NCBI RefSeq assembly: GCF_905196875.1
Contig: NZ_CAJJWO010000044.1
Location: 1-43,491, forward strand
Length of the DNA: 43,491 nt
DNA from: an uncultured Parabacteroides sp.
GTDB lineage: Bacteria > Bacteroidota > Bacteroidia > Bacteroidales > Tannerellaceae
Reading direction: 5' to 3'
Both the position numbers and the translations under genes were made by a program. The notes under the pieces were generated by a model. The model worked only from the letters and a program-made list of their open reading frames with translations, was not told the DNA's origin and did no database searches. Shown in pieces: positions 24,802 to 34,686 of this stretch. Each line of letters opens with the position of its first letter. Position 1 is the first letter of the stretch.

Positions 24802-27114
24802 TTACCCGTTTGCCGATAGATTGTCATCGTTATCCATAAACAACACCTTCTTCAGCTTCTGATACAGGAAGGACAGGACAAGCAGGATAATCCCCAGCAT
24901 GATAAAGACAATGATCTTTCCGATCGTAGGCAGCAACCACAAATCGACAATGACCAACTTTAGAAGGACAACGCCAAAGACTGCCAGGCTAATCATACGC
25001 AGAATCTTCAGATGCAAACGCATACCAAACGACATTTGAATAAAGCCCGCAATACTCAGGGAAATGGAAAGGGCTGCACTCGATTCATTCTGTAAACCGG
25101 AAAGATACAGCATATTATGCACAGCAACTACCCATAGTATAGTTGAAGCAATTGCAATAAACGAAGTCATCAGGTTCGCCCTTTTCTGACGAAAATCGAA
25201 AGAACGGTAATACCATTTTCCAAGAAGAAACAGATGGATCACTACAATAACGAGGGACGTCCACTGCAAAATAAACAGGGAAGAATCACCATACTCGTTG
25301 GCAACCCGCGAAAGCTGGATAAACAAACAGCCGGAAAGCCCCGCTGCCACCGCGTAAACGGCAGAGAACCGCTCCATCGGAAAACGCTTCCTCAACCCTA
25401 TCAACAGTAATAATAGAGAAAAGCCTGTAAAAGCCAGACAAGAACAACAGCTCAACGGCCAGTACGCTATATTACGGTAGAAATCTACAATAAACGAAAG
25501 ATATACCACACTACAGGCTACCAGTAACGAAATCACACTAAAAGGAATATATTTCAGGCTTGCCGCCCCGGCAAACAGCTCTTTCTCCCGTTCCATCAAC
25601 CAGGCAAACAAGCCAAAAGCCAACCCGGTAAAGATCCCGGTAGCAAAAGTACCGTTCAGCAACAAAGGCTGAACAAGACCTTCTGATAAGGCATTCTCCA
25701 CATCTATCAGGAAAGAAATGATTGTCAGAAAAAGAAGAGCTAAAGCAAAATACTCGTAAACAGTCTGCCGGAACTTTGTGAAAAACCACAGGACAGCAAC
25801 CATTTCGGTAGCCCAAAGCAGCGTAATGAAACTGCCTTCCAATTGGATAGGTATACTTATCGAAATAAAGGTCAGAAACATACCAGTCAATGCGGTAAAC
25901 AGATAACCTGTATCCGGCTTTCTCCGACGTATGGCAAAAGCAAGAGATACGTTAACCAAAGCAATAAACAGGGTGAATGCACCTTTGATATTATAAGGCA
26001 ACTGCAACTCATGGAGATACCATAAAGCAAAATAAAGATATATGAAATTATTCAATACAACAATCATCATCAGTGGCTGATTCGCTTTCTTATTATCCGT
26101 ACGCAACACAGAAACGACAGGCAGCAGGAATATCAGATAAAACAAGGTAGAGAAAAGTAACAGATGGATCAATTGTCCGCTTCCGGCAATATCCAGGTCA
26201 GCCACCAGTGAATATCCCAGCATGATCACATAAGTAGCCACAAAACCGATAACAGGTAACTCACCCCATTTTTTATACAACGACAAACCGAACATACCCA
26301 GATTCAAAATTGTCAGATAAATAAACAGAACCAGATAATTCCCCATCCCGTTACTGACCAGGAAAGGAGCGATAAAGCCCCCCACCAGACCTATAATAGC
26401 CAGTTCACGCCGGTTGTAAACCACCGAAAGCAAGGACATCAACACCGTCAGTACCACCAATATAACAAACGCAACAGTCTGGCTGAATAAACCGTAATAA
26501 TGATAAGCCATCGCCACCGTTACATAAAAAATAGCAAAAGCGCCACCCGCCAGCAGGGAACTGAATGTACGATAAGTGTTCTTCAGCCTTTGCGACACCA
26601 CCAGCAAGCCACCGCCGACCACAAAGCCCAGGATCGTACGGAATACTTCATTTATCCAATCCTTATCGATCGCATATTTAACAAACAATCCCATCCCGAC
26701 TACAAGGACTAGGATACCGATCTTTCCGAATAAATTCTCTCCGATATATTTTTCGTAATCGACTTTCTTTTTCTCTTTGACCAACCCGAACGGTTTGATC
26801 ACAGGCTGCGGAACGACTTTCTTCTTTTCCGGCAGAGGGATAACTTCTGCTTCATTCGGTTCGTCTTCCGGCTCCGGTTTTACTTCCACTATACTTACAG
26901 GTTCTTCCGTGACAGGTTCAACCGCAACCTCTTCCGTCACCACAGTCGTACTTGTCTCCGATTGCCGTTTTATCTCTTCCAACTGAGATTCCACAAACTT
27001 CTTCAGACTATAAATATCTTTCCGGAGAGCATCTGTATGAGCATTCATCTTGCTTATATGAGAATATAGGCTGACCCACACGACAACGATCAGTACGACT
27101 AGTAGAAATTCCAT
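24802..27114 (-). CDS. DUF2339 multi-pass membrane protein
   Basis: The 770-residue protein begins with one membrane segment (about residues 2-20), then a short coiled coil (about 22-55), a Glu/Pro/Val-rich linker (about 58-115), and more than twenty hydrophobic segments. The motif EKYIGENLFGKIGILVLVVG at about residue 124 is the DUF2339 signature, and NRRELAIIGLVGGFIAPFL is also typical. The function of DUF2339 is not known. It lies 45 bp downstream of an HTH regulator gene in the same direction and may be controlled with it. Confidence 0.88.
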   Translation of the reverse strand: MEFLLVVLIVVVWVSLYSHISKMNAHTDALRKDIYSLKKFVESQLEEIKRQSETSTTVVTEEVAVEPVTEEPVSIVEVKPEPEDEPNEAEVIPLPEKKKVVPQPVIKPFGLVKEKKKVDYEKYIGENLFGKIGILVLVVGMGLFVKYAIDKDWINEVFRTILGFVVGGGLLVVSQRLKNTYRTFSSLLAGGAFAIFYVTVAMAYHYYGLFSQTVAFVILVVLTVLMSLLSVVYNRRELAIIGLVGGFIAPFLVSNGMGNYLVLFIYLTILNLGMFGLSLYKKWGELPVIGFVATYVIMLGYSLVADLDIAGSGQLIHLLLFSTLFYLIFLLPVVSVLRTDNKKANQPLMMIVVLNNFIYLYFALWYLHELQLPYNIKGAFTLFIALVNVSLAFAIRRRKPDTGYLFTALTGMFLTFISISIPIQLEGSFITLLWATEMVAVLWFFTKFRQTVYEYFALALLFLTIISFLIDVENALSEGLVQPLLLNGTFATGIFTGLAFGLFAWLMEREKELFAGAASLKYIPFSVISLLVACSVVYLSFIVDFYRNIAYWPLSCCSCLAFTGFSLLLLLIGLRKRFPMERFSAVYAVAAGLSGCLFIQLSRVANEYGDSSLFILQWTSLVIVVIHLFLLGKWYYRSFDFRQKRANLMTSFIAIASTILWVVAVHNMLYLSGLQNESSAALSISLSIAGFIQMSFGMRLHLKILRMISLAVFGVVLLKLVIVDLWLLPTIGKIIVFIMLGIILLVLSFLYQKLKKVLFMDNDDNLSANG

Positions 27115-27159
27115 AACGTTATATTTAAAGATCGCAACTAAGATACGGTTTTTTTTGGA

Positions 27160-28125
27160 TTACAGGCAATCAATGATCGCCCTTTGCTTTTCAAAAAATA
27201 AGATACGCTGTTTCTCTCCACTGACAGAGATCATCGTCGATGACTTCAATAGCGACTGCATCCAGTTGTAAAAGATCTCATACGCCCTCTCGTCCAACGA
27301 AATAACCGAATTCAGGATAAAAGCACGGATCATACTGATACGCAGGTTCTTGGTTTCCAGATAACTGTAACTGGCATCAAAATTAATATTGGATATATAG
27401 AGTTGGATCGGATTACCGGTCTCGCTATATGTTCCCCTCGAAGCAAGAATCTCCAACCTATTAAGAAAATGTTGTAACTCTTGTTTTATCGAACAGACAT
27501 CCTCTGTGTCGATCAGCCGGATACTGCTGTAATACTGGAGGTCATTTACTATATACTGGAAGATCAAAGGGTCCCACACGTAAGTAGTATTCTTTATATG
27601 TTTGGACTCGATAGCTGTTACGCGCTGGACCGCCAACAATTTCTCTGCTGATTCAATATCCCGGAAATGGACAGTCCTGTCCGAATGGCCATACTGGTTA
27701 TACCATTTGAACAAATAAAAACGGGTGATATGTGTGTAATCGAGCAGAAAGATGGTTGGCAGAACATTCATACATTCCACATTACAGGAGGCCGGATCTT
27801 CCCTTGCTTCCTTCAGTCGTTCGTTGTACAATCCCCACATCCTGTAATCGTCTTCAATCGGATCGACATACTCCACCAGACTCAACTGGTAAGGACGGCT
27901 TTTAGCCGAGTTTGTTCCGACCAGATTATCCAACGAGATCCCTAATTTATTGGAGATCGCCGCAATCTCCGCGAAGGAGAAAGCCACATCGCCCCTCATA
28001 CGACGATAAACAGCCTCTCTCTCCAGGCGCAGTAATTCAACCAATGTATTAGTCAAGGTAGCTTTGTGCGGTATCTTCTCTCTGATTGCGCCAACGAATT
28101 TTTCGTGAATCAGGTTTTTACTCAT
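27160..28125 (-). CDS. HTH-domain regulator (Bacteroidales family)
   Basis: A 321-residue protein. The N-terminal part (about residues 20-70) has a Cro/C1-like helix-turn-helix: NTLVELLRLEREAVYRRMRG and FAEIAAISNKLGISLDNLVG. The remaining ~240 residues are helical without a named domain I recognise, and are of the type found in many Bacteroidales paralogues. It probably senses an unknown signal and acts on DNA. A TATTTTTG box (28154-28161, minus) is near its start, back-to-back with the promoter of the PfkB gene. The DUF2339 gene follows after 45 bp. Confidence 0.7.
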   Translation of the reverse strand: MSKNLIHEKFVGAIREKIPHKATLTNTLVELLRLEREAVYRRMRGDVAFSFAEIAAISNKLGISLDNLVGTNSAKSRPYQLSLVEYVDPIEDDYRMWGLYNERLKEAREDPASCNVECMNVLPTIFLLDYTHITRFYLFKWYNQYGHSDRTVHFRDIESAEKLLAVQRVTAIESKHIKNTTYVWDPLIFQYIVNDLQYYSSIRLIDTEDVCSIKQELQHFLNRLEILASRGTYSETGNPIQLYISNINFDASYSYLETKNLRISMIRAFILNSVISLDERAYEIFYNWMQSLLKSSTMISVSGEKQRILFFEKQRAIIDCL

Positions 28126-28153
28126 AACAACAATTTTAATGATCGTCAGTAGA

Positions 28154-28161
28154 CAAAAATA
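28154..28161 (-). promoter_or_regulatory. -7 box of the HTH regulator gene
   Basis: TATTTTTG on the minus strand fits TAnnTTTG, about 29 bp before the start at 28125. Confidence 0.4.
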
Positions 28162-28202
28162 ATAAAAATAAAGATACGGTTCCTATCCGTTGCAATTTTG
28201 AC

Positions 28203-28210
28203 TACTTTTG
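28203..28210 (+). promoter_or_regulatory. -7 box of the PfkB kinase gene
   Basis: TACTTTTG lies 26 bp before the ATG at 28236. TTG occurs shortly upstream but at a short spacing. Confidence 0.5.
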
Positions 28211-28235
28211 TGCGTATTTACAAATAATCAATAAT

Positions 28236-29129
28236 ATGCATGATCTTTGCTGTATAGGGCACATCACGTTAGACAAGATAGTGACCCCCAAAAATACCGT
28301 ACACATGGCGGGAGGAACCGCATTTTACTTCTCGCATGCGATCAAACACTTCAACGATATAGATTACACATTGATAACCGCGCTTGCCGAATCTGAAATG
28401 AAGGAGGTCGACAGACTGCGGTCTGAAGGAATCGACGTCGCCGTAATGCCCAGCAAACATTCCGTTTATTTCGAAAACATCTATGGAGAAAATCAGGATA
28501 ACCGTACACAACGGGTATTGGCTAAAGCCGATCCTTTCACCATCGATTACCTGAAAGAGGTGGAAGCAAAAATATTCCACCTGGGCAGCTTGTTGGCAGA
28601 CGACTTTTCATTGGATGTAGTAAAATACATGGCTAACAAAGGGTTTGTCTCGGCCGACTCGCAAGGTTATTTACGGGAAGTGAGGGATAAAAATGTATAC
28701 GCTACCGACTGGGTCGGAAAAGAAGAAGCACTGAAATATATCCATTTCCTGAAAGCCAATGAACTAGAGATGGTCGCACTGACCGGATACTCTGATGTTG
28801 CCAGTGCTGCTAAGCAGCTATATGCTTGGGGAGTAAAAGAGGTGCTGATCACTTTAGGCAGTCTGGGATCTGTCATTTACGACGGACAGGCATTCCATAA
28901 GATACCGGCTTATAAGCCGAGAGAAGTTGTCGACGCCACCGGCTGTGGCGACACTTACATGACCGGCTACCTGTATCAACGTGCCAAAGGTGCCGGGATA
29001 GAAGAAGCAGGCTGTTTCGCTGCTGCCATGTCGACCATTAAGATCGAAGCATCAGGTCCTTTCAACGGAGCCAAGGAAGATGTCATCCGTTGCATGGAAA
29101 CAGCAGAACAACGTTTGCCGGAAATTTAA
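28236..29129 (+). CDS. PfkB-family carbohydrate/nucleoside kinase
   Basis: The 297-residue protein has the ribokinase fold. MAGGTAFYFSHAIKHF near residue 25 is the N-terminal PfkB region, and DATGCGDTYMTGYLYQRA near residue 230 is the C-terminal signature with the catalytic Asp and anion hole (GCGD). VKEVLITLGSLGSVIYDG precedes it. The substrate cannot be told from the sequence; sugar or inositol-like polyols are usual for the family. A single-gene unit with its own promoter, ending in a hairpin pair before the convergent MFS gene. Confidence 0.88.
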   Translation: MHDLCCIGHITLDKIVTPKNTVHMAGGTAFYFSHAIKHFNDIDYTLITALAESEMKEVDRLRSEGIDVAVMPSKHSVYFENIYGENQDNRTQRVLAKADPFTIDYLKEVEAKIFHLGSLLADDFSLDVVKYMANKGFVSADSQGYLREVRDKNVYATDWVGKEEALKYIHFLKANELEMVALTGYSDVASAAKQLYAWGVKEVLITLGSLGSVIYDGQAFHKIPAYKPREVVDATGCGDTYMTGYLYQRAKGAGIEEAGCFAAAMSTIKIEASGPFNGAKEDVIRCMETAEQRLPEI

Positions 29130-29135
29130 ATTTAG

Positions 29136-29155
29136 AAAATTGTGAAGCAATTTTC
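29136..29155. terminator. Small hairpin after the PfkB gene
   Basis: AAAATTG pairs with CAATTTT across TGAAG, ending just before the palindromic repeat at 29159. It could end the PfkB transcript together with that repeat. Confidence 0.45.
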
Positions 29156-29158
29156 GAG

Positions 29159-29181
29159 TAGGGGCGGTTCGTGAACCGCCC
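29159..29181. repeat. REP-like palindrome, second copy
   Basis: GTAGGGGCGGTTC, GT, then GAACCGCCC: the same core as the perfect palindrome at 8829-8856, with one base changed in the centre and the last bases of the right arm missing. It lies between convergent genes. Confidence 0.8.
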
Positions 29182-29193
29182 GATAATACCGAA

Positions 29194-30408
29194 TCATTTA
29201 AAAGCTTTACTGAACGTAGTCATCAACAAGATACATAGACCTAAAAGACCTACCACCATATAGGCATATTCCATATTGAATGCCTGCGAAATAGCACCAA
29301 TAAGTAGCGGGGCGATCAGTGAGCCTATAAAGCTGATACTCGACAGAATAGTCAGAGCAATACCGACCGGTGTTTTGGACTTTGCACCGACCAAGCTATA
29401 AATTGTAGGCACCATACTGGAAATACCCAATCCTACCAACATGAAACCGAAAGAGTTTACGATCACCTTCAATACCATCGAATCAAACGAACTTCCCAGT
29501 AGAGCCGATATAAAGAATCCAAGAAAAATAAAAGCACCGGACAACTGCAATACCCGCTGTTTACCTAATATCCGGTACGCATAATTAGCCAGGAAACGAC
29601 CTACGGTCATCATCACCATAAATACCAGAAATCCGATCTGTAACGATTTCGGTACCCGCAATACCGACTCAAAGTACACTCCGCTCCAGTCAAACATCGC
29701 ACTTTCCACGATCAAGGCAAATAAACCTACCAAACCGAGTTTGATAAGCAGCATCTCGGGACGTTTGATATATTGCCATTTCTCCGACTTATCTTCTTTT
29801 ACAACTTCCTCCTCGACCTTCACCTGCTCCATATCTTCCTGCAAGTAACTCCGGCTAGACATCGTTATAAGAAGGATTATCACGGCAATCATCGTAAAAT
29901 GCCAGAAAGGAGTAATACCGAAAACGATCATAATAAAACCAATCAGAGCTCCCAGACAGGCTGCCAGGCTCCATCCTCCGTGAAAAGAAGCCATGATCGT
30001 CCGCCCATAAAGACGTTCGATCCCGATCCCCTGCGTATTCAACGAGATATCGCATAAATTCCAGAATACGCCAAAGGAGAAAAGACATGCTCCCAACATA
30101 TAGATATTCACGGCAGATCCGATAGCAAAAAGGGAAACGGCATATCCCATAATACTCACCTGCACCATGATACGGCTTCCCAGTTTCGACACCAGGTAAC
30201 CCGCCAGTGGAATAGCTATGAATTTTCCAACCGGGATCATAAACAACACCATTCCCCAATAGAGCGCATCATTGACTGTGAATAGTTCTTTAATATCGGG
30301 AATACGACTCGCCCAACTAGAGAAACAAAGTCCCTGGGCAAGAAAAAAGGAAAGAACAGCATAACGTATATGTTCCTTCGGATAAGTAGCGAGGTTATTA
30401 AGATTCAT
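29194..30408 (-). CDS. Major facilitator superfamily transporter
   Basis: The protein has 404 residues with 12 predicted membrane segments and a charged cytoplasmic loop in the middle (about residues 200-222, EQVKVEEEVVKEDKSEKW). Family-type stretches are FSSWASRIPDIKELF near the start, the loop AGYLVSKLGSRIM, and FHGGWSLAACLGALIG. It resembles YbjJ-type sugar/efflux MFS proteins; the substrate is not predictable. I use ATG 30408. A TTG seven codons upstream (30429) is possible but has no better support. Confidence 0.85.
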   Translation of the reverse strand: MNLNNLATYPKEHIRYAVLSFFLAQGLCFSSWASRIPDIKELFTVNDALYWGMVLFMIPVGKFIAIPLAGYLVSKLGSRIMVQVSIMGYAVSLFAIGSAVNIYMLGACLFSFGVFWNLCDISLNTQGIGIERLYGRTIMASFHGGWSLAACLGALIGFIMIVFGITPFWHFTMIAVIILLITMSSRSYLQEDMEQVKVEEEVVKEDKSEKWQYIKRPEMLLIKLGLVGLFALIVESAMFDWSGVYFESVLRVPKSLQIGFLVFMVMMTVGRFLANYAYRILGKQRVLQLSGAFIFLGFFISALLGSSFDSMVLKVIVNSFGFMLVGLGISSMVPTIYSLVGAKSKTPVGIALTILSSISFIGSLIAPLLIGAISQAFNMEYAYMVVGLLGLCILLMTTFSKAFK

Positions 30409-30470
30409 TTTGTCAAATGTTTTGAACAAATAAAAATAGGTATATTTTCTTTATTTCGGTAATTTTTCCT

Positions 30471-32573
30471 TTACGAAGCCGGGGAAGATGTAAAAGCAGA
30501 TGCAGATTCTTCTGGCAACGTAAACCAGAAGGTCGAACCTTTCCCTTCTTCAGATACCACCCCGATCTCTCCTCCCAAAGACTGTACAATAGACTGGCAA
30601 ATAGATAGTCCTAACCCTGTGCCCTGGATGAAAGAATCGAACTTGGCAAACCGGTCAAAAACGTTTGCCAAGTTCCTTGCCGCAATCCCTTTACCGGTGT
30701 CCGTAACAAAAAAGCGCAAACCACCGTCGATATGCTCATACCCTATCCGGATCGAACCCGTAAACGTAAACTTACAGGCGTTACTCATAAAGTTGGAAAG
30801 TACCTGGATCAGGCGGTTTCTTTCCGAATATATTATATAGGATACATCCGGTATCTCGCAGATCAGTTGTACCCCTTCTTTGGTCCGGCTCTTATAAACC
30901 TGCTCCAGGTCACGAATGATTACAGGGAGATCCACCTCCGAATAATTAAAGTCGAGTTGTCCGGCTTCGATCTTCGACAAGTCCAGAATGTCATTGACCA
31001 GTTGCAGCAACAATTCATTGTTCGTTTCAATGATCCGGCAGTATTCCTCTACCTCATCCGGATCTTCTGCCATGGTTATCAGATTAGAGAAGCCGACAAT
31101 TGCATTAAGCGGCGTACGGATCTCATGGCTCATATTGGCAAGAAAAGCACTTTTCAAACGGTTGGATTCTTCCGCTTTATCACGCAGGCGGATCAGTTCA
31201 TTCGTCATCTTCAGGTCGGTTATATCACGACGGATACCCAGGATACGCGACACACGCCCCTGATCGTCATGTTCATACGATACTGCTTGCAACTCAAACC
31301 ACCGCTCTTCCTGCTCGGGGAAAGCGATACGTGCCTGGATATCCATGACCTTATCACTGCCATTAATCAGATCGGCCAGTCCATCCTTTACCAGTTCCAC
31401 ATCTTCCGGATGCACATACGACAGATAATTAGCTTCCGAGATCACCCTTCTACCTTCATTTGTCAGATATCCTTGTGTATAGAAGGTACGTTCGACCACA
31501 CTAAACTCCCAGGGTATGATCTGTGCAGCGTCGATCGTAAACTCCAGTTTAAGTTTATTCTGCTCCATCTCATGTTCTTTCTTCCGTACCTCCGTCGTAT
31601 CGACAAGGATAGCGACGATATAACACCGCCCGTTACTATCCATCAATTTCGACTTGGTCGTTACGCCCCAACGGAAGCCAGTACCGGAAAGCTCGTTCAT
31701 AAAAACACGGTCGAAAGAGATCGGGTGGTCACTATTCAACACCAGCTCATCCTCTTTCCTATATTTTTCAGCATTCGGATCATCCACCTCAAAGTCATTT
31801 TTTCCCAGCATGAACCTGCGGTCTCCCTGGTAGAATTCATTCACTTTAGTATTATAGAACAGATACCGGTAGTTGTCAGACACATCCTTTACAAAAAGTC
31901 CGACAGGTAAATTATCCACGATCGACTGCAGGAAAGTTTTCCACTTCAATATTTCTTCCTCCGCAGTAACCTGAGGAGTAACATCATGAATAAAGCAGAT
32001 AACCCCTTCGTCGGCAAACGGAGCCGAATGGGCATTCATATAATAAGTAGTCTCAACACCAGACACCTCGTAACTGAACGAAATAGTTTTCCCCGTTTTC
32101 CGGGTTTTACCGATATTACAACCTATTATCCGGGAAGCATCGGCATGTGCCGGATACCTTTCTGCCACATCACTCATTGTTATACCGATCAGGTTCTCTT
32201 TCTTAATACCCAGCAATATTCCCTCCTGCGGATTTATGATATCCACAATCTTTAATTCCCGATCGTATACCAGAACCATACTAGGCATCGCCTCCAGCAA
32301 CTGCATCATTTTCCTGTTCGCCGCCTCATAACTTTTTTCTTTTTTACGCCGATAATAAAAGATGGTAAAAAACAGGATAAACATAAATACGAGTAATGAG
32401 AGTATCAGTATGATCTCTAACGAGTGTTCGCACCAAAGGCCAGATTCTGCAGTGTCCTCCGACAAACAATGGAAAGAAACAGCCTCCTTTCCCCACAATA
32501 CAGTAGAAAACAAAAACAAGCCACCCAAAAAGAATCTATACCTTATACTCGTCTCCCGGCCAAACAATGCCAT
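30471..32573 (-). CDS. PAS-domain sensor histidine kinase
   Basis: From ATG 32573 the protein is 700 residues. Two membrane segments (about 13-29 and 51-70) are followed by three PAS regions (about 84-190, 210-320, 335-450), then the kinase core: the H-box NMSHEIRTPLNAIVGFSNL, the N-box NRLIQVLSNFMSNACKF, the G1 box DTGKGIAARN, and the G2 box GTGLGLSICQSIV. The third PAS is followed by a PAC-like IRRDITDLK. No receiver domain is fused and no response regulator is next to it, so it is an orphan kinase. Start choice: a TATATTTG box at 32600-32607 lies between the longer start (32642) and 32573. Confidence 0.92.
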   Translation of the reverse strand: MALFGRETSIRYRFFLGGLFLFSTVLWGKEAVSFHCLSEDTAESGLWCEHSLEIILILSLLVFMFILFFTIFYYRRKKEKSYEAANRKMMQLLEAMPSMVLVYDRELKIVDIINPQEGILLGIKKENLIGITMSDVAERYPAHADASRIIGCNIGKTRKTGKTISFSYEVSGVETTYYMNAHSAPFADEGVICFIHDVTPQVTAEEEILKWKTFLQSIVDNLPVGLFVKDVSDNYRYLFYNTKVNEFYQGDRRFMLGKNDFEVDDPNAEKYRKEDELVLNSDHPISFDRVFMNELSGTGFRWGVTTKSKLMDSNGRCYIVAILVDTTEVRKKEHEMEQNKLKLEFTIDAAQIIPWEFSVVERTFYTQGYLTNEGRRVISEANYLSYVHPEDVELVKDGLADLINGSDKVMDIQARIAFPEQEERWFELQAVSYEHDDQGRVSRILGIRRDITDLKMTNELIRLRDKAEESNRLKSAFLANMSHEIRTPLNAIVGFSNLITMAEDPDEVEEYCRIIETNNELLLQLVNDILDLSKIEAGQLDFNYSEVDLPVIIRDLEQVYKSRTKEGVQLICEIPDVSYIIYSERNRLIQVLSNFMSNACKFTFTGSIRIGYEHIDGGLRFFVTDTGKGIAARNLANVFDRFAKFDSFIQGTGLGLSICQSIVQSLGGEIGVVSEEGKGSTFWFTLPEESASAFTSSPAS

Positions 32574-32599
32574 AAACTTATTAATTTCTTTGTAGGCTG

Positions 32600-32607
32600 C
32601 AAATATA
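32600..32607 (-). promoter_or_regulatory. -7 box that decides the kinase start
   Basis: TATATTTG on the minus strand lies 26 bp before ATG 32573 but downstream of the ATG at 32642, so the shorter kinase is favoured. Confidence 0.5.
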
Positions 32608-32856
32608 CTCAGAAAAAAAGAAAAAGAAAATACGTTTATCATTGATTTATAGCCAGTTTTATCAAAAACAATAAGAATATACTTTGCCGGGAAATACAGA
32701 CCCTTGAATGGACGCTTAAAAAAGATGGTTTAAAACGCTTCAAATAAAAATCTTATTTCTTTTTTCAATTATTATTTGATTTCGATGCAGCCTTTTGCCA
32801 ACTCCTTTCATCTAATTAGTCGTACATAATTTATTAACATTAAAATAATAAGAAAG

Positions 32857-33429
32857 ATGAAGAAGACGTTGAAATGGTCGCTTGTGATGATGTTAGCAGT
32901 ATTTGGTTTAACTTTTGCTTCTTGTAGTGATGATGACGATGAGACCCCAACAGTACCGACAGTAGAAGAAGTTGTTGGAGAGTACAGTGGTAAAATGACT
33001 TATGCAATAGCTAAGGCTGCTGCATCAGAAGAAGTTCCGGGTACGACATTGGATCTGACAGTGAAGAATGATTCTATCAACTTTGACAAATTTCCTTTCG
33101 AAGCATTAGTAAAAGCAATTATCCCTAATGAAGAAGCGGCTAATGGCATTATTGCACAAGTTAAAGAAGTGAAATACAAAGTCGGTTACAAAGCAAAAAT
33201 GAATGCTGCCAACGATTCTGTATACTTGACATTAGATCCTAAGCCACTAGCAATCGCTTTAGGTGAAAACATGGCTGTCAGTGTAACAATCACTGCAGCA
33301 AACGAAGGCTCTTATGCCGTTAATAAAAAGAATCTGAAGTTCAACCTTACAGCTACTGAAGCTAAATTAGGTGATACAAATGCTCTTCCGGCTCCGATTG
33401 TTCTGTCATTCGACATGACAAAGAAGTAA
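32857..33429 (+). CDS. Surface lipoprotein, DUF4840-like
   Basis: A 190-residue lipoprotein: signal peptide with FASC lipobox at about residues 20-23, then SDDDDE, the acidic lipoprotein export signal that sends Bacteroidota lipoproteins to the outer surface. The rest is a small beta-rich domain (VGEYSGKMTYAIA..., IVLSFDMTKK at the end) that resembles DUF4840; the match is from memory and moderate. No partner gene is next to it, and function is unknown. A strong hairpin follows the stop. Confidence 0.75.
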   Translation: MKKTLKWSLVMMLAVFGLTFASCSDDDDETPTVPTVEEVVGEYSGKMTYAIAKAAASEEVPGTTLDLTVKNDSINFDKFPFEALVKAIIPNEEAANGIIAQVKEVKYKVGYKAKMNAANDSVYLTLDPKPLAIALGENMAVSVTITAANEGSYAVNKKNLKFNLTATEAKLGDTNALPAPIVLSFDMTKK

Positions 33430-33458
33430 TTTAGAAATATTACAACCTATATAAAGAA

Positions 33459-33495
33459 AGGAGAATGTTCTCGATATGAGACATTCTCCTTCTGT
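33459..33495. terminator. Terminator after the DUF4840-like gene
   Basis: AGGAGAATGT (33459-33468) pairs with ACATTCTCCT (33481-33490), followed by TCTGTTTTAT. It also faces the end of the convergent dehydrogenase gene. Confidence 0.85.
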
Positions 33496-33539
33496 TTTAT
33501 CTAACTCTTCACACTCTCAAGAGCAGAAAGAGAACTTTA

Positions 33540-34682
33540 TTATTTACAATTCTCCAAAATCTGTTTAGCCACAGCTCCCGTTACATTTCCGGCATCACCA
33601 TAAGCGACATTGGCTGCATTGAAGCGGCGCTCGATTTCAGCAATTGTTTCTTCGCCGATGTTTTCTTCCCCCAGACGGGTAGACAATCCCAGGCTACGGA
33701 AGAACTCTTCAGTCTTCTGAATAGCCTGATCGACACGTTCGTCAACCGAGCCTTCCGTGATACCCCAGACACGTTCGCCATACTGAAGGATCTTATCCTG
33801 TTTCTGCTGGCGGAGAGTACGCAGAGTTCCTGGGAAAACAATCACTAAAGTAGCGCCATGTGTCAGACCATGTAAAGCAGTCAGTTCATGACCGATCATG
33901 TGAGTAGCCCAGTCCTGTGTAACGCCCATGGCTATAAAGCCATTCAACGCCATAGTGGCTGAAAGCATAAAGTCGGCCATTACATTATAATCATGTTGAT
34001 TCGCTTTGATCTTAGGAGCGATCTCAATAATAGTACTCAGGATACTTTCAGCCCAGCGATCCATCAGACGAGATTGTCCGGTCGTAGTCATATATTGTTC
34101 CATTACATGCACGAACGTATCAGCCAGACCGCAAGCGATCTGATGAGCCGGCAACGTAAAGGTCGTTTCCGGATCAAGTATGGAGAAGACCGGGAAATTG
34201 CTATAAAACGGATACTTCTCTTTCGTTTCATAGCGAGAGATCACTGCCCCGTTATTCATTTCTGATCCCGTAGCCGGCAAGGTAAGCACAGCTCCCATCG
34301 GAATCGTATCTTTGGCTGCTCCTCTTTTTACCAGATCCCAGGCATCACCGTCATACAATAAACCGGCAGAGATCAGCTTAGTCCCATCGAGGACCGATCC
34401 GCCGCCCACAGCCAATAGAAAGTCCACATTCTTTTCCTTACCTAAAGCGATCGCCTTACGCAAAGTCTCGATGGAAGGGTTCGGTTCGATTCCCCAGAAC
34501 TCTACATACTCCCGTCCTTCCAAAGCTTTTACTACCTGGTCGTATACGCCGTTTTTCTTTACGCTGCCGCCACCGAAAGTAATCATGATGCGCTTACCGG
34601 CGGGAATAGCCTTGCTCAATTCCGCAATCATTCCTTTACCGAAGATCAGTCGGGTAGGATTCTGAAACTTGAAGTTGTTCAT
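33540..34682 (-). CDS. Iron-containing alcohol dehydrogenase (YqhD/BDH-like)
   Basis: A 380-residue group III alcohol dehydrogenase. The NAD(P)-binding GGGSVKKNGVYDQV and AVGGGSVLDGTKLIS are present. Metal ligands sit in LADTFVHVMEQY and GHELTALHGLTHGATLVIVFP. It is expected to reduce aldehydes such as butanal or methylglyoxal with NAD(P)H. It begins 4 bp after the uvrA stop, so it is co-transcribed with the DNA repair gene; the functional link is unclear, though reactive aldehydes damage DNA. Confidence 0.9.
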   Translation of the reverse strand: MNNFKFQNPTRLIFGKGMIAELSKAIPAGKRIMITFGGGSVKKNGVYDQVVKALEGREYVEFWGIEPNPSIETLRKAIALGKEKNVDFLLAVGGGSVLDGTKLISAGLLYDGDAWDLVKRGAAKDTIPMGAVLTLPATGSEMNNGAVISRYETKEKYPFYSNFPVFSILDPETTFTLPAHQIACGLADTFVHVMEQYMTTTGQSRLMDRWAESILSTIIEIAPKIKANQHDYNVMADFMLSATMALNGFIAMGVTQDWATHMIGHELTALHGLTHGATLVIVFPGTLRTLRQQKQDKILQYGERVWGITEGSVDERVDQAIQKTEEFFRSLGLSTRLGEENIGEETIAEIERRFNAANVAYGDAGNVTGAVAKQILENCK

Positions 34683-34686
34683 AGCT

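Noticed and set aside
30732..31910. 392-residue plus-strand frame inside the histidine kinase
   Set aside because: Antisense to all conserved kinase motifs; no start signal or family pattern.
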